NCBI GenBank assembly: GCA_947305245.1 | Contig: CAMZDG010000002.1 | Span: forward strand, 1 to 64,000 | Origin: an uncultured Lachnospiraceae bacterium | Lineage (GTDB): Bacteria > Bacillota > Clostridia > Lachnospirales > Lachnospiraceae | Length of the DNA: 64,000 bases | Reading direction: 5' to 3' | In this document: positions 1-8,289 of the stretch, in pieces | How the letters are laid out: each line of letters starts with the position of its first letter | Numbering within the stretch: position 1 is the stretch's first letter | The notes under the pieces: generated by a model | The model's database searches: none | What the model was told of the DNA's origin: nothing | Seen by the model: only the letters and a program-made list of their open reading frames with translations | Translations under genes and position numbers: made by a program

Positions 1-117
1 TTATGTTGCCTTTCTTCTTGATTCTTCCTCAAAAGGCAACCCAGCGCCGCCCTGCACCTTATTTAAGTTGCCTTTCTTCTTGCAACCCCAGTTTGCAAAT
101 TTAATTCTCCCGACAAA

Positions 118-329
118 CTTTTCCGTACCACCCACGCAAGCATTTCTTCTCCATAGGTGGTTCCAATTCTTCATTTGGGGCTTTTCCGTACCACCCACGC
201 AAGCTTTTCTTCTCCATAGGTGGTTCCAATTCTTCATTTGGGGCTTTTCGTACCACCCACGCAAGCTTTTTTTCTCCATAGGTGGTCCAAATTCTTCGTT
301 TGGGGCTTTTTGTACCACCCACGCAAGCC
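118..329. repeat. Tandem array of a 63-base unit, about 3.4 copies
   Basis: Units run 118-180, 181-243 and 244-305 (the last is one base shorter), followed by a partial copy 306-329. Each contains GTACCACCCACGCAAGC, then TTCTCCATAGGTGGT, then a TCATTTGGGGC-like end. The first two copies are almost identical and the third has several substitutions, so the array looks like a recent duplication that is beginning to diverge. Confidence 0.9.
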
Positions 330-377
330 ATCTTGTCCCTTGGGAGGTAAATGCCCTGGATCTGCACGACAAACCCC

Positions 378-509
378 GATTCGTCAAGCATCAACGGCCC
401 CGCAAATAGCGATTCGTCAAGCATCAACGGCCCCGCAAATAGCGATTCGTCAGGCATCAACGACCCAACAAACAGCGATTCGTCAAGCATCAACGGCCCA
501 ACAAACATC
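378..509. repeat. Tandem array of a 33-base unit, four copies
   Basis: Units are 378-410, 411-443, 444-476 and 477-509. Each begins GATTCGTCAAGCATCAACG; the first two are identical, the third and fourth carry a shared CCCAACAAACA variant in the second half. The copies are directly adjacent with no unique spacer, so this is not a CRISPR array. Confidence 0.9.
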
Positions 510-614
510 AATTTTATAAGCGGAGGAATCTTGACCATATATAAGATTTTTTATCATACTGAGGCTAAATAGTCAAGTACTCAAACCGGGAGTCTATAAC
601 CATATCAAAAATAG

Positions 615-766
615 TTTTACGGTTAGAATGTCTTACGGTTAGAATGTCTTACGGTTAGAATGTCTTACGGTTAAAATTGTCTTACGACTAAATCAAAATA
701 GTCTTACGACTATAATAAAATAGTCTTAGGGCCTAAATAATATAGTCTTATGGTTCAAAAAGAATG
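615..766. repeat. Tandem array: four 16-base units then four 22-base units ending at a -35 box
   Basis: Four 16-base units (615-630, 631-646, 647-662, 663-678; consensus TCTTACGGTTAGAATG) are followed by four 22-base units (679-700, 701-722, 723-744, 745-766) that share the GTCTTA start but have an A/T-rich tail. The last unit ends one base before the TTGTGC -35 hexamer of the DUF1015 promoter. The array therefore sits where upstream promoter elements or activator sites would be. Confidence 0.85.
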
Positions 767-795
767 TTGTGCATAGTCCGTTTTTTTGGTATAAT
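767..795 (+). promoter_or_regulatory. Sigma-A-type promoter of the DUF1015 gene
   Basis: TTGTGC at 767-772, a 17-base spacer and TATAAT at 790-795. It lies 35 bases before the ATG, with a strong ribosome binding site (AAAGGAGAA) at 819-827. Confidence 0.8.
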
Positions 796-830
796 ATGTT
801 GGAATTTAACCAATCTAAAGGAGAACTATT

Positions 831-2078
831 ATGGCAGACATCAGACCCTTTAAGGCATTTCGTCCGGCACAAGGCAGGGAAAAAGAAATCGCAGCGCTAC
901 CGTATGACGTTTACAACCGTCAGGAGGCTTGCGAGGTAGTAAAGCAGAATCCGGGATCCTTCCTGGCGATCGATCGCGCGGAGACACAGTTTGGACCCGA
1001 GGTAGACACTTATGCACCCGAGGTTTATGAGAAGGCAAAGAGCATGCTTCGCAGCTGGATCGCTGAGGGAAGATTCGTGCAGGAGGACAAGCCCTGTTAT
1101 TATCTTTATGAGCAGGTGATGGACGGAAGAAGCCAGACTGGCATTGTCGCATGTGCTTCCATTGATGATTATCAGAATAACGTGATCAAAAAGCATGAGA
1201 ATACGCGTGCAGATAAGGAACAGGACCGCATCAACCACGTGGACGTCTGCAACATGCAGACAGGCCCCATTTTCCTTGCATATCGGGCAGGCGGAAAGCT
1301 TCGCGAGATCATAGCTGCAGAGAAAACAAAGGCGCCCGTATATGACTTTGTATCTGAGGATGGCATTTCTCATAAGGTCTGGGTGGTGGACAAGGATGAA
1401 AAGATCGCGGCCATCCAGAAGGCGTTCCTGGAAATCCCGGCCGTTTATATCGCGGATGGTCATCACAGATGTGCTTCCGCCGTGAAGGTTGGTCAGAAGA
1501 GAAGAGAAGCCAATCCCGGCTTTTCCGGAAAGGAAGAGTATAATTATTTCCTGTCCGTGCTGTTCCCGGATGAGGAACTCAAGATCCTGGATTATAACCG
1601 TTTCGTAAAGGACTTAAATGGCCTTTCTGAAGAGGCATTCCTCGGTCTTATCTCTGAAAAGTTTGATATTGCTCAAAGCCCTGAGGAGGATAAGCCCTAT
1701 GCCCCGAAGGAAAAAGGGGAATATGGCATGTATCTTGGTGGTCAGTGGTATCGCCTGAAGGCAAAGAAGGACATTTTGAGCGAGGATCCCGTAGAAGGGC
1801 TTGATGTTTCCATTTTGCAAAATCACCTTCTCGGAACAATCCTTGGCATCGGCGATCCGAAGACGGATAAGAGGATCGATTTCATCGGCGGAATTCGCGG
1901 CCTAAAGGAATTGGAGCGCAGATGCGCGGAGATTCCCGGAAGCGTAGCGTTCTCCATGTATCCCACCTCAATCGGCGAGCTCTTCGCCGTAGCAGACGCC
2001 GGAAGACTGATGCCGCCGAAGTCCACTTGGTTTGAGCCGAAGCTTCGCAGCGGCCTGTTCCTGCATGATCTGAGCTAA
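831..2078 (+). CDS. DUF1015 family protein
   Basis: A 415-residue protein matching the DUF1015 family (PF06245): N-terminal IRPFKAFRPA, an early LPYDV motif and the central IADGHHRCASA segment (residues about 208-218) that is the best-conserved part of the family. The biochemical role of the family is not established; in other Clostridia it is often found near serine biosynthesis genes, which are not present here. No signal peptide or membrane segment is visible, so it is presumably cytoplasmic. Start chosen by the AAAGGAGAA site seven bases ahead. It has its own promoter behind the repeat arrays and is followed at 85 bases by glgB. Family assignment is firm, function unknown. Confidence 0.9.
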   Translation: MADIRPFKAFRPAQGREKEIAALPYDVYNRQEACEVVKQNPGSFLAIDRAETQFGPEVDTYAPEVYEKAKSMLRSWIAEGRFVQEDKPCYYLYEQVMDGRSQTGIVACASIDDYQNNVIKKHENTRADKEQDRINHVDVCNMQTGPIFLAYRAGGKLREIIAAEKTKAPVYDFVSEDGISHKVWVVDKDEKIAAIQKAFLEIPAVYIADGHHRCASAVKVGQKRREANPGFSGKEEYNYFLSVLFPDEELKILDYNRFVKDLNGLSEEAFLGLISEKFDIAQSPEEDKPYAPKEKGEYGMYLGGQWYRLKAKKDILSEDPVEGLDVSILQNHLLGTILGIGDPKTDKRIDFIGGIRGLKELERRCAEIPGSVAFSMYPTSIGELFAVADAGRLMPPKSTWFEPKLRSGLFLHDLS

Positions 2079-2162
2079 GAAACCTGATTCGTCTATGCTT
2101 GCATGAAAGTCTTCCTCTGCGCGAAAAGGATCGCCCAGGGAAGCAGACAGAAAGGGGAATTT

Positions 2163-4679
2163 ATGGATAAGAAATTATATAAGCTCATGAATTGGCCTTT
2201 GATCGAAGAGATCGTGTATTCTGAGTCCTCAGATCCGCACAGGATCCTTGGCGTGCAGAAGGCGGGAAGTCAAAGCCTGGTACAGGCATTTTTCCCTGGC
2301 GCTAAGGAAGTATATTTATATTGGGTACAGCGTGAGAAGGACCGCGAGAGCGGGAAGATGACGGATTATGCCTATGACGCAAAGATGGAGCTTGTGGATG
2401 AGGTCGGATTTTTTGCCGCGCTGGTGTCTGCCAAGAAGATTGATTCCTATTATTTTATGGTGATCTATGAGGATGGCAGGGAGATTAAGGTGGATGATCC
2501 TTACCGCTTTGCGCCCGTGATCACCAAGGAGGATCTGGACCGATTTGGCAACGGGATCCATTATGAGATTTACGAAAAGCTTGGCGCACACCCCATGATC
2601 ATCGACAATACGGAAGGCGTGCTCTTTGCCGTATGGGCGCCGAATTGTTCACGTGTCAGCGTCGTCGGAGATTTTAATGCCTGGGACGGCAGAATGCATC
2701 AGATGAGAAGGCTCGGTGACAGCGGGATCTTTGAGATCTTTATCCCTGGCGTTCCGACGGGAACAAATTATAAATTTGAATTAAAGCTAAAGAGCGGCAT
2801 CACTTATCTCAAGGCGGATCCTTATGCGAATGCTTCCCAGCTTCGTCCGGAGACGGCTTCCGTCGTTACGGATCTGACGGGTTTCCGCTGGACGGATCAG
2901 GAGTTCGTGAATGACCGTAAAAGATTTCAGACGGGTGAAGTGCCCATGAGCGTTTATGAGCTTTATCTCGGCTCCGTTGCGGAGCGTGGAGAGGACGGCT
3001 CCTATCCGAATTATCGTGAATTGGCACCCAAGGTGATCTCCTACGTGAAGGAGATGGGCTATACGCACGTGGAGCTGATGCCGGTGATGGAGCACCCCTA
3101 TGATCAGTCCTGGGGCTATCAGACCATCGGTTATTATGCACCCACGGCAAGATACGGAAGTCCCGTTGACTTTATGTATTTTGTAAATAAGCTGCACGGT
3201 GCGGGCATCGGCGTGATCCTAGACTGGGTTCCCGCACATTTCCCGAAGGATGAACAGGGACTTGCGCATTTTGACGGCACTTGCCTCTATGAGCATCAGG
3301 ATCCCAGAAAGGGTGTGCATCCTCACTGGGGCACCTTGCTTTTCAACTATGGTCGTCCTGAGGTGTCGAATTATCTGATCGCGAATGCGCTTTTCTGGGT
3401 GGAAAAGTATCACGCGGACGGCATTCGCATGGATGCCGTGGCAAGTATGCTGTATCTGGATTATGGCCGTAAGGAAGGCGAATGGATCCCGAACGTATAT
3501 GGCGGAAAAGAGAATCTGGAAGCCATTGAGATGATCAAACACTTAAATTCCATAATGAAACAGCGTAATCCCGGCGCCCTGACCATCGCGGAGGAGAGCA
3601 CGGCATTCCCGCTGATCACGGGAGACCTCACGGAGGATGGCTTGGGCTTTGATCTCAAGTGGAACATGGGCTTCATGAATGATTATTTGGATTATGTCAA
3701 GTATGATCCATATTTCAGGGCGCATCATCATGATGAGCTGACCTTTAGCATGATCTATGCCTATACCGAGAAGTTTATGCTGGTGTTCTCGCATGACGAG
3801 GTTGTGCACGGAAAGTCCAGCATGCTTGGAAAGATGCCTGGAATGCGGGAGCAGAAGTTCGCAAACCTTCGTCTGACCTATGCCTATATGATGACTCACC
3901 CCGGGAAAAAGCTCCTGTTTATGGGGCAGGACGTGGGAGAATTCAAGGAATGGAATGAACAGCGCTGCGTCGAGTGGGGACTTCTCGAGTATCCCGGACA
4001 CCGTGGCATCAACCGCCTTATGAAGGCGCTGAACAACCTGTATCGGGAGCAGAAGGCACTGTATGAATTGGATGATGAGCCAGAGGGCTTTGAGTGGATC
4101 AATAATATTTCCGCGAATGAATGCATCTTGACCTATGCGAGAAAGGGACGGAAGGGATCTGATCTGCTTCTTGTGGTTGCTAACTTCTCCGGAATAGAGA
4201 AAGAGATCACCACAGGCGTTCCCCTTCCCGGAAAGTATAAGGAGCTTCTGAACACGGATGCGAAGGAGTTCGACGGTAGCGGATTGATCAATGCGAAGCC
4301 GATCTCTTCGAAGGAAGTGGAATGGGATGACAGGGCAGAATCCATCACCGTAAAGATCGCGCCGCTGTCCCTTGCCATTTTCCAGCATGTTCCGTTCTCC
4401 AAGACGGACTTAAAGCGCAGGGAGGAGACGAAGGCCCTGCTTGCCGCACAGGAAGCACTCCGCGTATCTCAGGAGGCTGAGCGGGCTGCCGAGAATGCGG
4501 CGCAGGAAGCAGCGCAGAGAGCGCTCCTTTTGGAAAGAGAAGTTAAGGAGGCGAGACTTGCCGCAAAGCAGGCGAGGGCTTCTTTGGAACGGGCGAAGAT
4601 GCAGACGCAGGATGCCATGTCTCTCGTTCAGCTGGAAGAAACAAAATTAGATAATATCAAGACTAAGAAGGTGGACTAG
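2163..4679 (+). CDS. glgB: 1,4-alpha-glucan branching enzyme with C-terminal coiled coil
   Basis: Makes alpha-1,6 branches in glycogen. The start is taken at 2163 (AAAGGGGAA just ahead), not at the earlier in-frame ATG 2103, giving 838 residues. Domains in order: a CBM48-like N-terminal module (about 20-240), the GH13 barrel (about 255-620) and a C-terminal beta domain to about 745. Catalytic residues are visible: nucleophile Asp424 in GIRMDAV, the acid in TIAEEST (477/478) and Asp545 in FSHDEVVHGK. Residues about 751-838 form an extra Ala/Glu/Arg-rich coiled coil that standard GlgB (about 630-730 residues) lacks. No glgA, glgC or glgP lies nearby. The next gene starts two bases after the stop. 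Confidence 0.95.
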   Translation: MDKKLYKLMNWPLIEEIVYSESSDPHRILGVQKAGSQSLVQAFFPGAKEVYLYWVQREKDRESGKMTDYAYDAKMELVDEVGFFAALVSAKKIDSYYFMVIYEDGREIKVDDPYRFAPVITKEDLDRFGNGIHYEIYEKLGAHPMIIDNTEGVLFAVWAPNCSRVSVVGDFNAWDGRMHQMRRLGDSGIFEIFIPGVPTGTNYKFELKLKSGITYLKADPYANASQLRPETASVVTDLTGFRWTDQEFVNDRKRFQTGEVPMSVYELYLGSVAERGEDGSYPNYRELAPKVISYVKEMGYTHVELMPVMEHPYDQSWGYQTIGYYAPTARYGSPVDFMYFVNKLHGAGIGVILDWVPAHFPKDEQGLAHFDGTCLYEHQDPRKGVHPHWGTLLFNYGRPEVSNYLIANALFWVEKYHADGIRMDAVASMLYLDYGRKEGEWIPNVYGGKENLEAIEMIKHLNSIMKQRNPGALTIAEESTAFPLITGDLTEDGLGFDLKWNMGFMNDYLDYVKYDPYFRAHHHDELTFSMIYAYTEKFMLVFSHDEVVHGKSSMLGKMPGMREQKFANLRLTYAYMMTHPGKKLLFMGQDVGEFKEWNEQRCVEWGLLEYPGHRGINRLMKALNNLYREQKALYELDDEPEGFEWINNISANECILTYARKGRKGSDLLLVVANFSGIEKEITTGVPLPGKYKELLNTDAKEFDGSGLINAKPISSKEVEWDDRAESITVKIAPLSLAIFQHVPFSKTDLKRREETKALLAAQEALRVSQEAERAAENAAQEAAQRALLLEREVKEARLAAKQARASLERAKMQTQDAMSLVQLEETKLDNIKTKKVD

Positions 4680-4680
4680 C

Positions 4681-5505
4681 GTGACAAAGGAAGAAATTGA
4701 TGCTTTTTTTACGACGGGGCTAAGCGGTTCCATATTTAATCTGGCTCTGCGGGTATTAGTGACCATACTCATCTTTTGGATCGGCGTAAAGCTGATCAAG
4801 GTGGTCCTTCGTCTTGTGGAAAAATCCATGGTGAAGGCGAAAGCCGATCGCGGCGTCATTACCTTTGTGATGTCCTTCCTGAAGGTAGCCCTTTACGTGA
4901 TCCTTGCATTCATGCTCGCATCGAGACTTGGCGTGGATGCGGCGAGCATTGTTGCACTGCTTGGTTCGGCAGGCGTTGCCATTGGCCTGGCGATCCAAGG
5001 GAGCCTTTCCAATTTCGCCGGCGGCGTTCTGATCCTGCTCCTAAAGCCATTTAAGATCGGTGATTATATCGTTGACAGCACGGGAAAGGAAGGCTTTGTC
5101 TCCGAGATCCAGATCTTTTATACAAAGCTTCAGACCGTGGACAACAGGGTGATCGTGCTTCCGAACGGGAATCTGGCGAACAACAGCATTACGAACGTGA
5201 CGGCGGAAAAGACAAGGCGCGTCGATATATCGGTGCAGATTTCCTATCGTTCTGACATTAAGAAGGCCAAGGAAGTGCTGACGGAGATGCTCGAGGAGAG
5301 CGAATTCACCTTAAAGGATCAGATCAGAAGGGTTGTCGTGGATTCCCTTGATGACAGCGGTGTAAAGCTGGCGCTTCACAGCTGGGTCAAGAGCTCCGAC
5401 TACTGGCCTGCCAAGTGGGCCCTGACGGAGAAGACGAAGCTCACGCTTGATGAGAATGGAATTGAGATTCCCTTCCCTCAGGTGGACGTGCACATGCGCG
5501 ACTAA
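4681..5505 (+). CDS. MscS family small-conductance mechanosensitive channel
   Basis: A 274-residue membrane channel that opens under osmotic downshock. Three membrane segments are visible (about 15-37, 60-80 and 85-110); the third is Gly/Ala-rich and pore-like (GSAGVAIGLAIQGSLSNFAGG), followed by the beta domain (PFKIGDYI onward) and a C-terminal alpha/beta part. The size fits the short MscS type. The GTG start follows the glgB stop almost directly, and its ribosome binding site (AAGGTGG) lies inside the end of glgB, so translation is probably coupled. The next gene follows after nine bases. Confidence 0.92.
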   Translation: MTKEEIDAFFTTGLSGSIFNLALRVLVTILIFWIGVKLIKVVLRLVEKSMVKAKADRGVITFVMSFLKVALYVILAFMLASRLGVDAASIVALLGSAGVAIGLAIQGSLSNFAGGVLILLLKPFKIGDYIVDSTGKEGFVSEIQIFYTKLQTVDNRVIVLPNGNLANNSITNVTAEKTRRVDISVQISYRSDIKKAKEVLTEMLEESEFTLKDQIRRVVVDSLDDSGVKLALHSWVKSSDYWPAKWALTEKTKLTLDENGIEIPFPQVDVHMRD

Positions 5506-5514
5506 GGAGAGAGA

Positions 5515-7020
5515 ATGTTTCACTTGTTTGAGAAAATTCAAAAAAAGGAAGTTTACTTTATCGCAGAGATGAGCGCAAATCACGGCGGAAGTCTTGAAAA
5601 TGCGCTAGAGATCGTTCGTCAGGCGGCCAAGGCAGGCGCGGATTGCTTAAAGATCCAGACCTATACGGCCGACAGCCTTACGATCGACTGTGATAATGAA
5701 TATTTCAAGATCCATGGTACGTTATGGGACGGATATAAGCTGTATGACCTCTATCAGGATGCCGGAACGCCTTATGAATGGCAGGCGAGGATCAAGGAAG
5801 AGTGTGAAGCCTGTGGTTTGGATTTCCTCTCCACGCCCTTTGACTTTGCAGCCGTAGATTTCCTCGAGGGTATCGGCTGTGAGGCCTATAAAATTGCCAG
5901 CTTTGAGCTTGTGGACGTGCCTCTGATCGAATATGCGGCTTCCAAGGGAAAGCCCATGATCATTTCCTGTGGCATGGGAAGCGAGGAAGAGATTAAGGAT
6001 GCTTTGGACGCCTGCAAGAGAGCGGGAAATGATCAGGTCGTGCTCCTGAAATGCTGCAGTGAATATCCTGCAAACTGGAAGGACATGCATCTTGCCAACA
6101 TTCCTGACATGATGGAAAAGTTTGGAGTTCCCATTGGGCTTTCGGATCACAGCGAGGGCCATCTTGCCGCCGTCGTGGGCGCAACCCTTGGTGCATGCGT
6201 CATCGAGAAGCACGTGAAGCTTGAAGGCGTATCCAGCGCCGACAGCGAGTTCAGCATGACTATGGACGAATATGCAAAGATGGTTCAGGCCGTGAAGGAT
6301 GCCTGCGAGATCATAGGGGAGAAGAAATACGGCCCGACGGACGGGGAGCAGGCTCTCTTAAAATTTCGAAGAAGCTTATTTGCCGTGCGGGACATTCGAA
6401 AGGGTGAAGCATTTACGGCTGAGAATGTAAGGAGCATTCGTCCTTCCCAGGGCTTAAAGCCGAAATGTTTTCAAAAAATCCAAGGACATCAAGCCTTGAC
6501 GGACATTCCCTATGGCACGCCAATAGCCATGAAGCAGGTCAAGGAAGTGCCTGAGTTGAAAACTCCCAGGTTAACGCTTCGGGAGATTGAAGAGGCAGAT
6601 ACAGAGGAAATCGTTTCGCTTCGGAGCGACCCCAAGGTATATTGCTATTTCACCAATCCCAGACCTCTTTCCAAAGAGGAACACCTGCATTGGTTTCATA
6701 AAAATTATGCTTATGATCCGGATCGATTGGATTATGCGGCACTGGATGGATCAGGGAAGACGATCGGATTTTTCAACCTAAGGAAGACTTCTTCGGCTGT
6801 TGAGGTCGGTTATCTGGTTGCCCCGGCTTATTATGGCATGGGTTATGCAAAGGAAGCCGTAGAGGCGCTTCTTGCGCTTGCAAAGGAAAAATTTAGATGC
6901 AGTAAAGCAATTGCCGAGGTCCATAAGGACAATGAAAAATCTCTTCGGTTTATTCAAAAGCTTGGCTTTTCTTTGGAAAAGTCGGAGGGAAATTATCTAG
7001 TATATGCGAGGTCACTATGA
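5515..7020 (+). CDS. Pseudaminic/sialic acid synthase fused to a GNAT acetyltransferase
   Basis: A 501-residue fusion. Residues 1-275 are a NeuB/PseI-type barrel that condenses an acetamido sugar with phosphoenolpyruvate (AEMSANHGG near the start, GLSDHSEG, IEKHVKLEG). About 283-340 is an SAF (antifreeze-like) domain. About 348-501 is a GNAT domain (TPRLTLREIEEAD, then VEVGYLVAPAYYGMGYAKEA), as expected for PseH, which N-acetylates the 4-amino sugar. The next gene is PseG, so the pathway is more likely pseudaminic acid than sialic acid; the two reactions joined here are the third and fifth steps. Start ATG 5515 follows AAGGAGAGA. Overlaps the next gene by four bases. Which nonulosonic acid is made cannot be told from sequence alone. 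Confidence 0.88.
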   Translation: MFHLFEKIQKKEVYFIAEMSANHGGSLENALEIVRQAAKAGADCLKIQTYTADSLTIDCDNEYFKIHGTLWDGYKLYDLYQDAGTPYEWQARIKEECEACGLDFLSTPFDFAAVDFLEGIGCEAYKIASFELVDVPLIEYAASKGKPMIISCGMGSEEEIKDALDACKRAGNDQVVLLKCCSEYPANWKDMHLANIPDMMEKFGVPIGLSDHSEGHLAAVVGATLGACVIEKHVKLEGVSSADSEFSMTMDEYAKMVQAVKDACEIIGEKKYGPTDGEQALLKFRRSLFAVRDIRKGEAFTAENVRSIRPSQGLKPKCFQKIQGHQALTDIPYGTPIAMKQVKEVPELKTPRLTLREIEEADTEEIVSLRSDPKVYCYFTNPRPLSKEEHLHWFHKNYAYDPDRLDYAALDGSGKTIGFFNLRKTSSAVEVGYLVAPAYYGMGYAKEAVEALLALAKEKFRCSKAIAEVHKDNEKSLRFIQKLGFSLEKSEGNYLVYARSL

Positions 7021-8060
7021 TTGTTTTTCGCGCGGACGGAAACAATAAAATAGGCTATGGACACGTTATGCGATGCCTTTCCATTGCGGACGCTTTTTCC
7101 AAAAGGGGAGAGGAGTGCTTATTTATCCTGGCGGATCCCTTCCTGCAGAGCCGTATTGAGGCGCGCGGATATTCCTGCGTTGTCCTTGGCACGAGATTTG
7201 ATCATATGGAGGATGAAGTTTTATTGCTTCAAGAGTTATTCGTAAGCCGTAAGCCGGATTGGATGATCCTTGACAGCTATTTCATTACGGAAGAGTATCT
7301 GACGCAGATTCGGCCTTTTGTAGATCATCTTGCCTGTGTGGATGATCTTGGGAACGCCTGGAAGGACATTGACGCCTTGATCGATTATAATCTGTATGCG
7401 GAGTCCCTGGATTACGAAAAAAGGTACGAAGAGAATGGTCAAGGCGTACCGAAGCTTCTTTTGGGGCCTTCCTACGCACCGCTTCGTGATTTATACCGTG
7501 AGGTACCGCGTAAGGAGATCAAGGACAAGGTGGAAGATATTTTGATCTCGACGGGCGGAACGGATCCGATCCACTTGGCTTTGCAATTGATGAAGCATAT
7601 GGCGGAAATAGGCGCTTTTTCTGATCCTGATCTGCCAACCTTTCATTTTCTCATCGGCGCCAATGCAGACAAAGAAGAAATTTTGGCTTTGGCGAAGGAG
7701 AATCCGAAGCTTCAAGTTTATGATAATCTCCCTGGGCTCAAGGAACTGTACATAAAGTGTGATCTCGCCGTCTCTGCGGCGGGCAGTACGCTGTATGAGC
7801 TATGTGCCTGCGGCGTTCCTACGATCACTTATGTCCTTGCTGACAACCAGATCCTGGGGAATCGGGCTTTTCATGATCAGGGCCTCATGCTTTCGCTAGG
7901 AGATCTTCGAAATGACGAAAGTGCCCCTGCTCAAGTTTATGATGCGATCGAAAAAATGACTTCCACACCAGAGCTTCGCCGCGATTTTTCTGAAAAGATG
8001 CGCTCCGTAGTTGATGGTTTTGGAGCGGATCGGATCGCTGAAGCATTCAGTCAGATTTAA
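7017..8060 (+). CDS. pseG: UDP-sugar hydrolase of pseudaminic acid synthesis, PseG type
   Basis: A 347-residue GT-B-like protein. The N-terminus FRADGNNKIGYGHVMRC is the PseG signature; His16 in GYGHV corresponds to the catalytic His17 of the Campylobacter enzyme. PseG removes UDP from the 2,4-diacetamido-trideoxy-altrose intermediate, giving the substrate of the synthase encoded just upstream. The C-terminal half carries the nucleotide-binding part (SAAGSTLYELCACGVPTI). ATG overlaps the stop of the previous gene (ATGA), so the two are co-translated. A tRNA gene follows. Confidence 0.88.
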   Translation: MIVFRADGNNKIGYGHVMRCLSIADAFSKRGEECLFILADPFLQSRIEARGYSCVVLGTRFDHMEDEVLLLQELFVSRKPDWMILDSYFITEEYLTQIRPFVDHLACVDDLGNAWKDIDALIDYNLYAESLDYEKRYEENGQGVPKLLLGPSYAPLRDLYREVPRKEIKDKVEDILISTGGTDPIHLALQLMKHMAEIGAFSDPDLPTFHFLIGANADKEEILALAKENPKLQVYDNLPGLKELYIKCDLAVSAAGSTLYELCACGVPTITYVLADNQILGNRAFHDQGLMLSLGDLRNDESAPAQVYDAIEKMTSTPELRRDFSEKMRSVVDGFGADRIAEAFSQI

Positions 8061-8086
8061 TTTGTCTTAATTGTGTAAAATTTTGG

Positions 8087-8115
8087 TTGCAATTTTTCGC
8101 AAAGCACAGTATAAT
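8087..8115 (+). promoter_or_regulatory. Promoter of the tRNA-Thr gene
   Basis: TTGCAA at 8087-8092, a 17-base spacer and TATAAT at 8110-8115, 31 bases before the tRNA. Confidence 0.8.
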
Positions 8116-8145
8116 ACTATTTGTCAGTTGAAAAACTGCATAATT

Positions 8146-8218
8146 GCTGAAATAGCTCAGTCGGTAGAGCACTTCACTCGTAATGAAGGGGTCGGGGGTT
8201 CAAGTCCCCCTTTCAGCT
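8146..8218 (+). tRNA. tRNA-Thr, anticodon CGT
   Basis: A 73-base cloverleaf drawn by hand: acceptor stem GCTGAAA (8146-8152) pairs with TTTCAGC (8211-8217); D arm GCTC/GAGC; anticodon arm CTTCA-CTCGTAA-TGAAG with anticodon CGT, reading ACG; T arm GGGGG-TTCAAGT-CCCCC. The discriminator base is T and CCA is not encoded. It has its own promoter and terminator and sits as a separate unit between pseG and the glycosyltransferase gene. Confidence 0.96.
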
Positions 8219-8243
8219 CGGCTGATTCGTTCAGCTATGATTC

Positions 8244-8272
8244 GGGGATAGCTTAACGGCTGTCCCCTTTTT
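8244..8272 (+). terminator. Rho-independent terminator after tRNA-Thr
   Basis: GGGGATAGC (8244-8252), loop TTAACG, GCTGTCCCC (8259-8267), then five T. It ends only 18 bases before the next start codon, leaving no room for another promoter. Confidence 0.8.
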
Positions 8273-8289
8273 CGTAGGGAGAGGTTTGA

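Larger units (their letters stand above)
1..830. other. Gene-free leader region made of tandem repeats
   Basis: No convincing gene is seen here. Open frames exist on both strands, but only because the 63-base and 33-base repeat units are multiples of three and lack stops, so the same repeats read open in several frames. The region holds a 16-base direct repeat (5-20 and 67-82), three tandem arrays listed separately, and the promoter of the DUF1015 gene. Bases 5-13 and 32-40 are also inverted copies of each other (GTTGCCTTT / AAAGGCAAC). Confidence 0.75.

Noticed and set aside
378..509. CRISPR-like array
   Set aside because: The units are directly adjacent with no unique spacers and no cas genes are near.
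1..572. Open frames on both strands over the repeat arrays
   Set aside because: They come from stop-free, multiple-of-three repeats, have no convincing ribosome binding site and run in several frames at once.
8071..8256. Open frame over the tRNA
   Set aside because: It covers a clear cloverleaf and has no site; it is chance.
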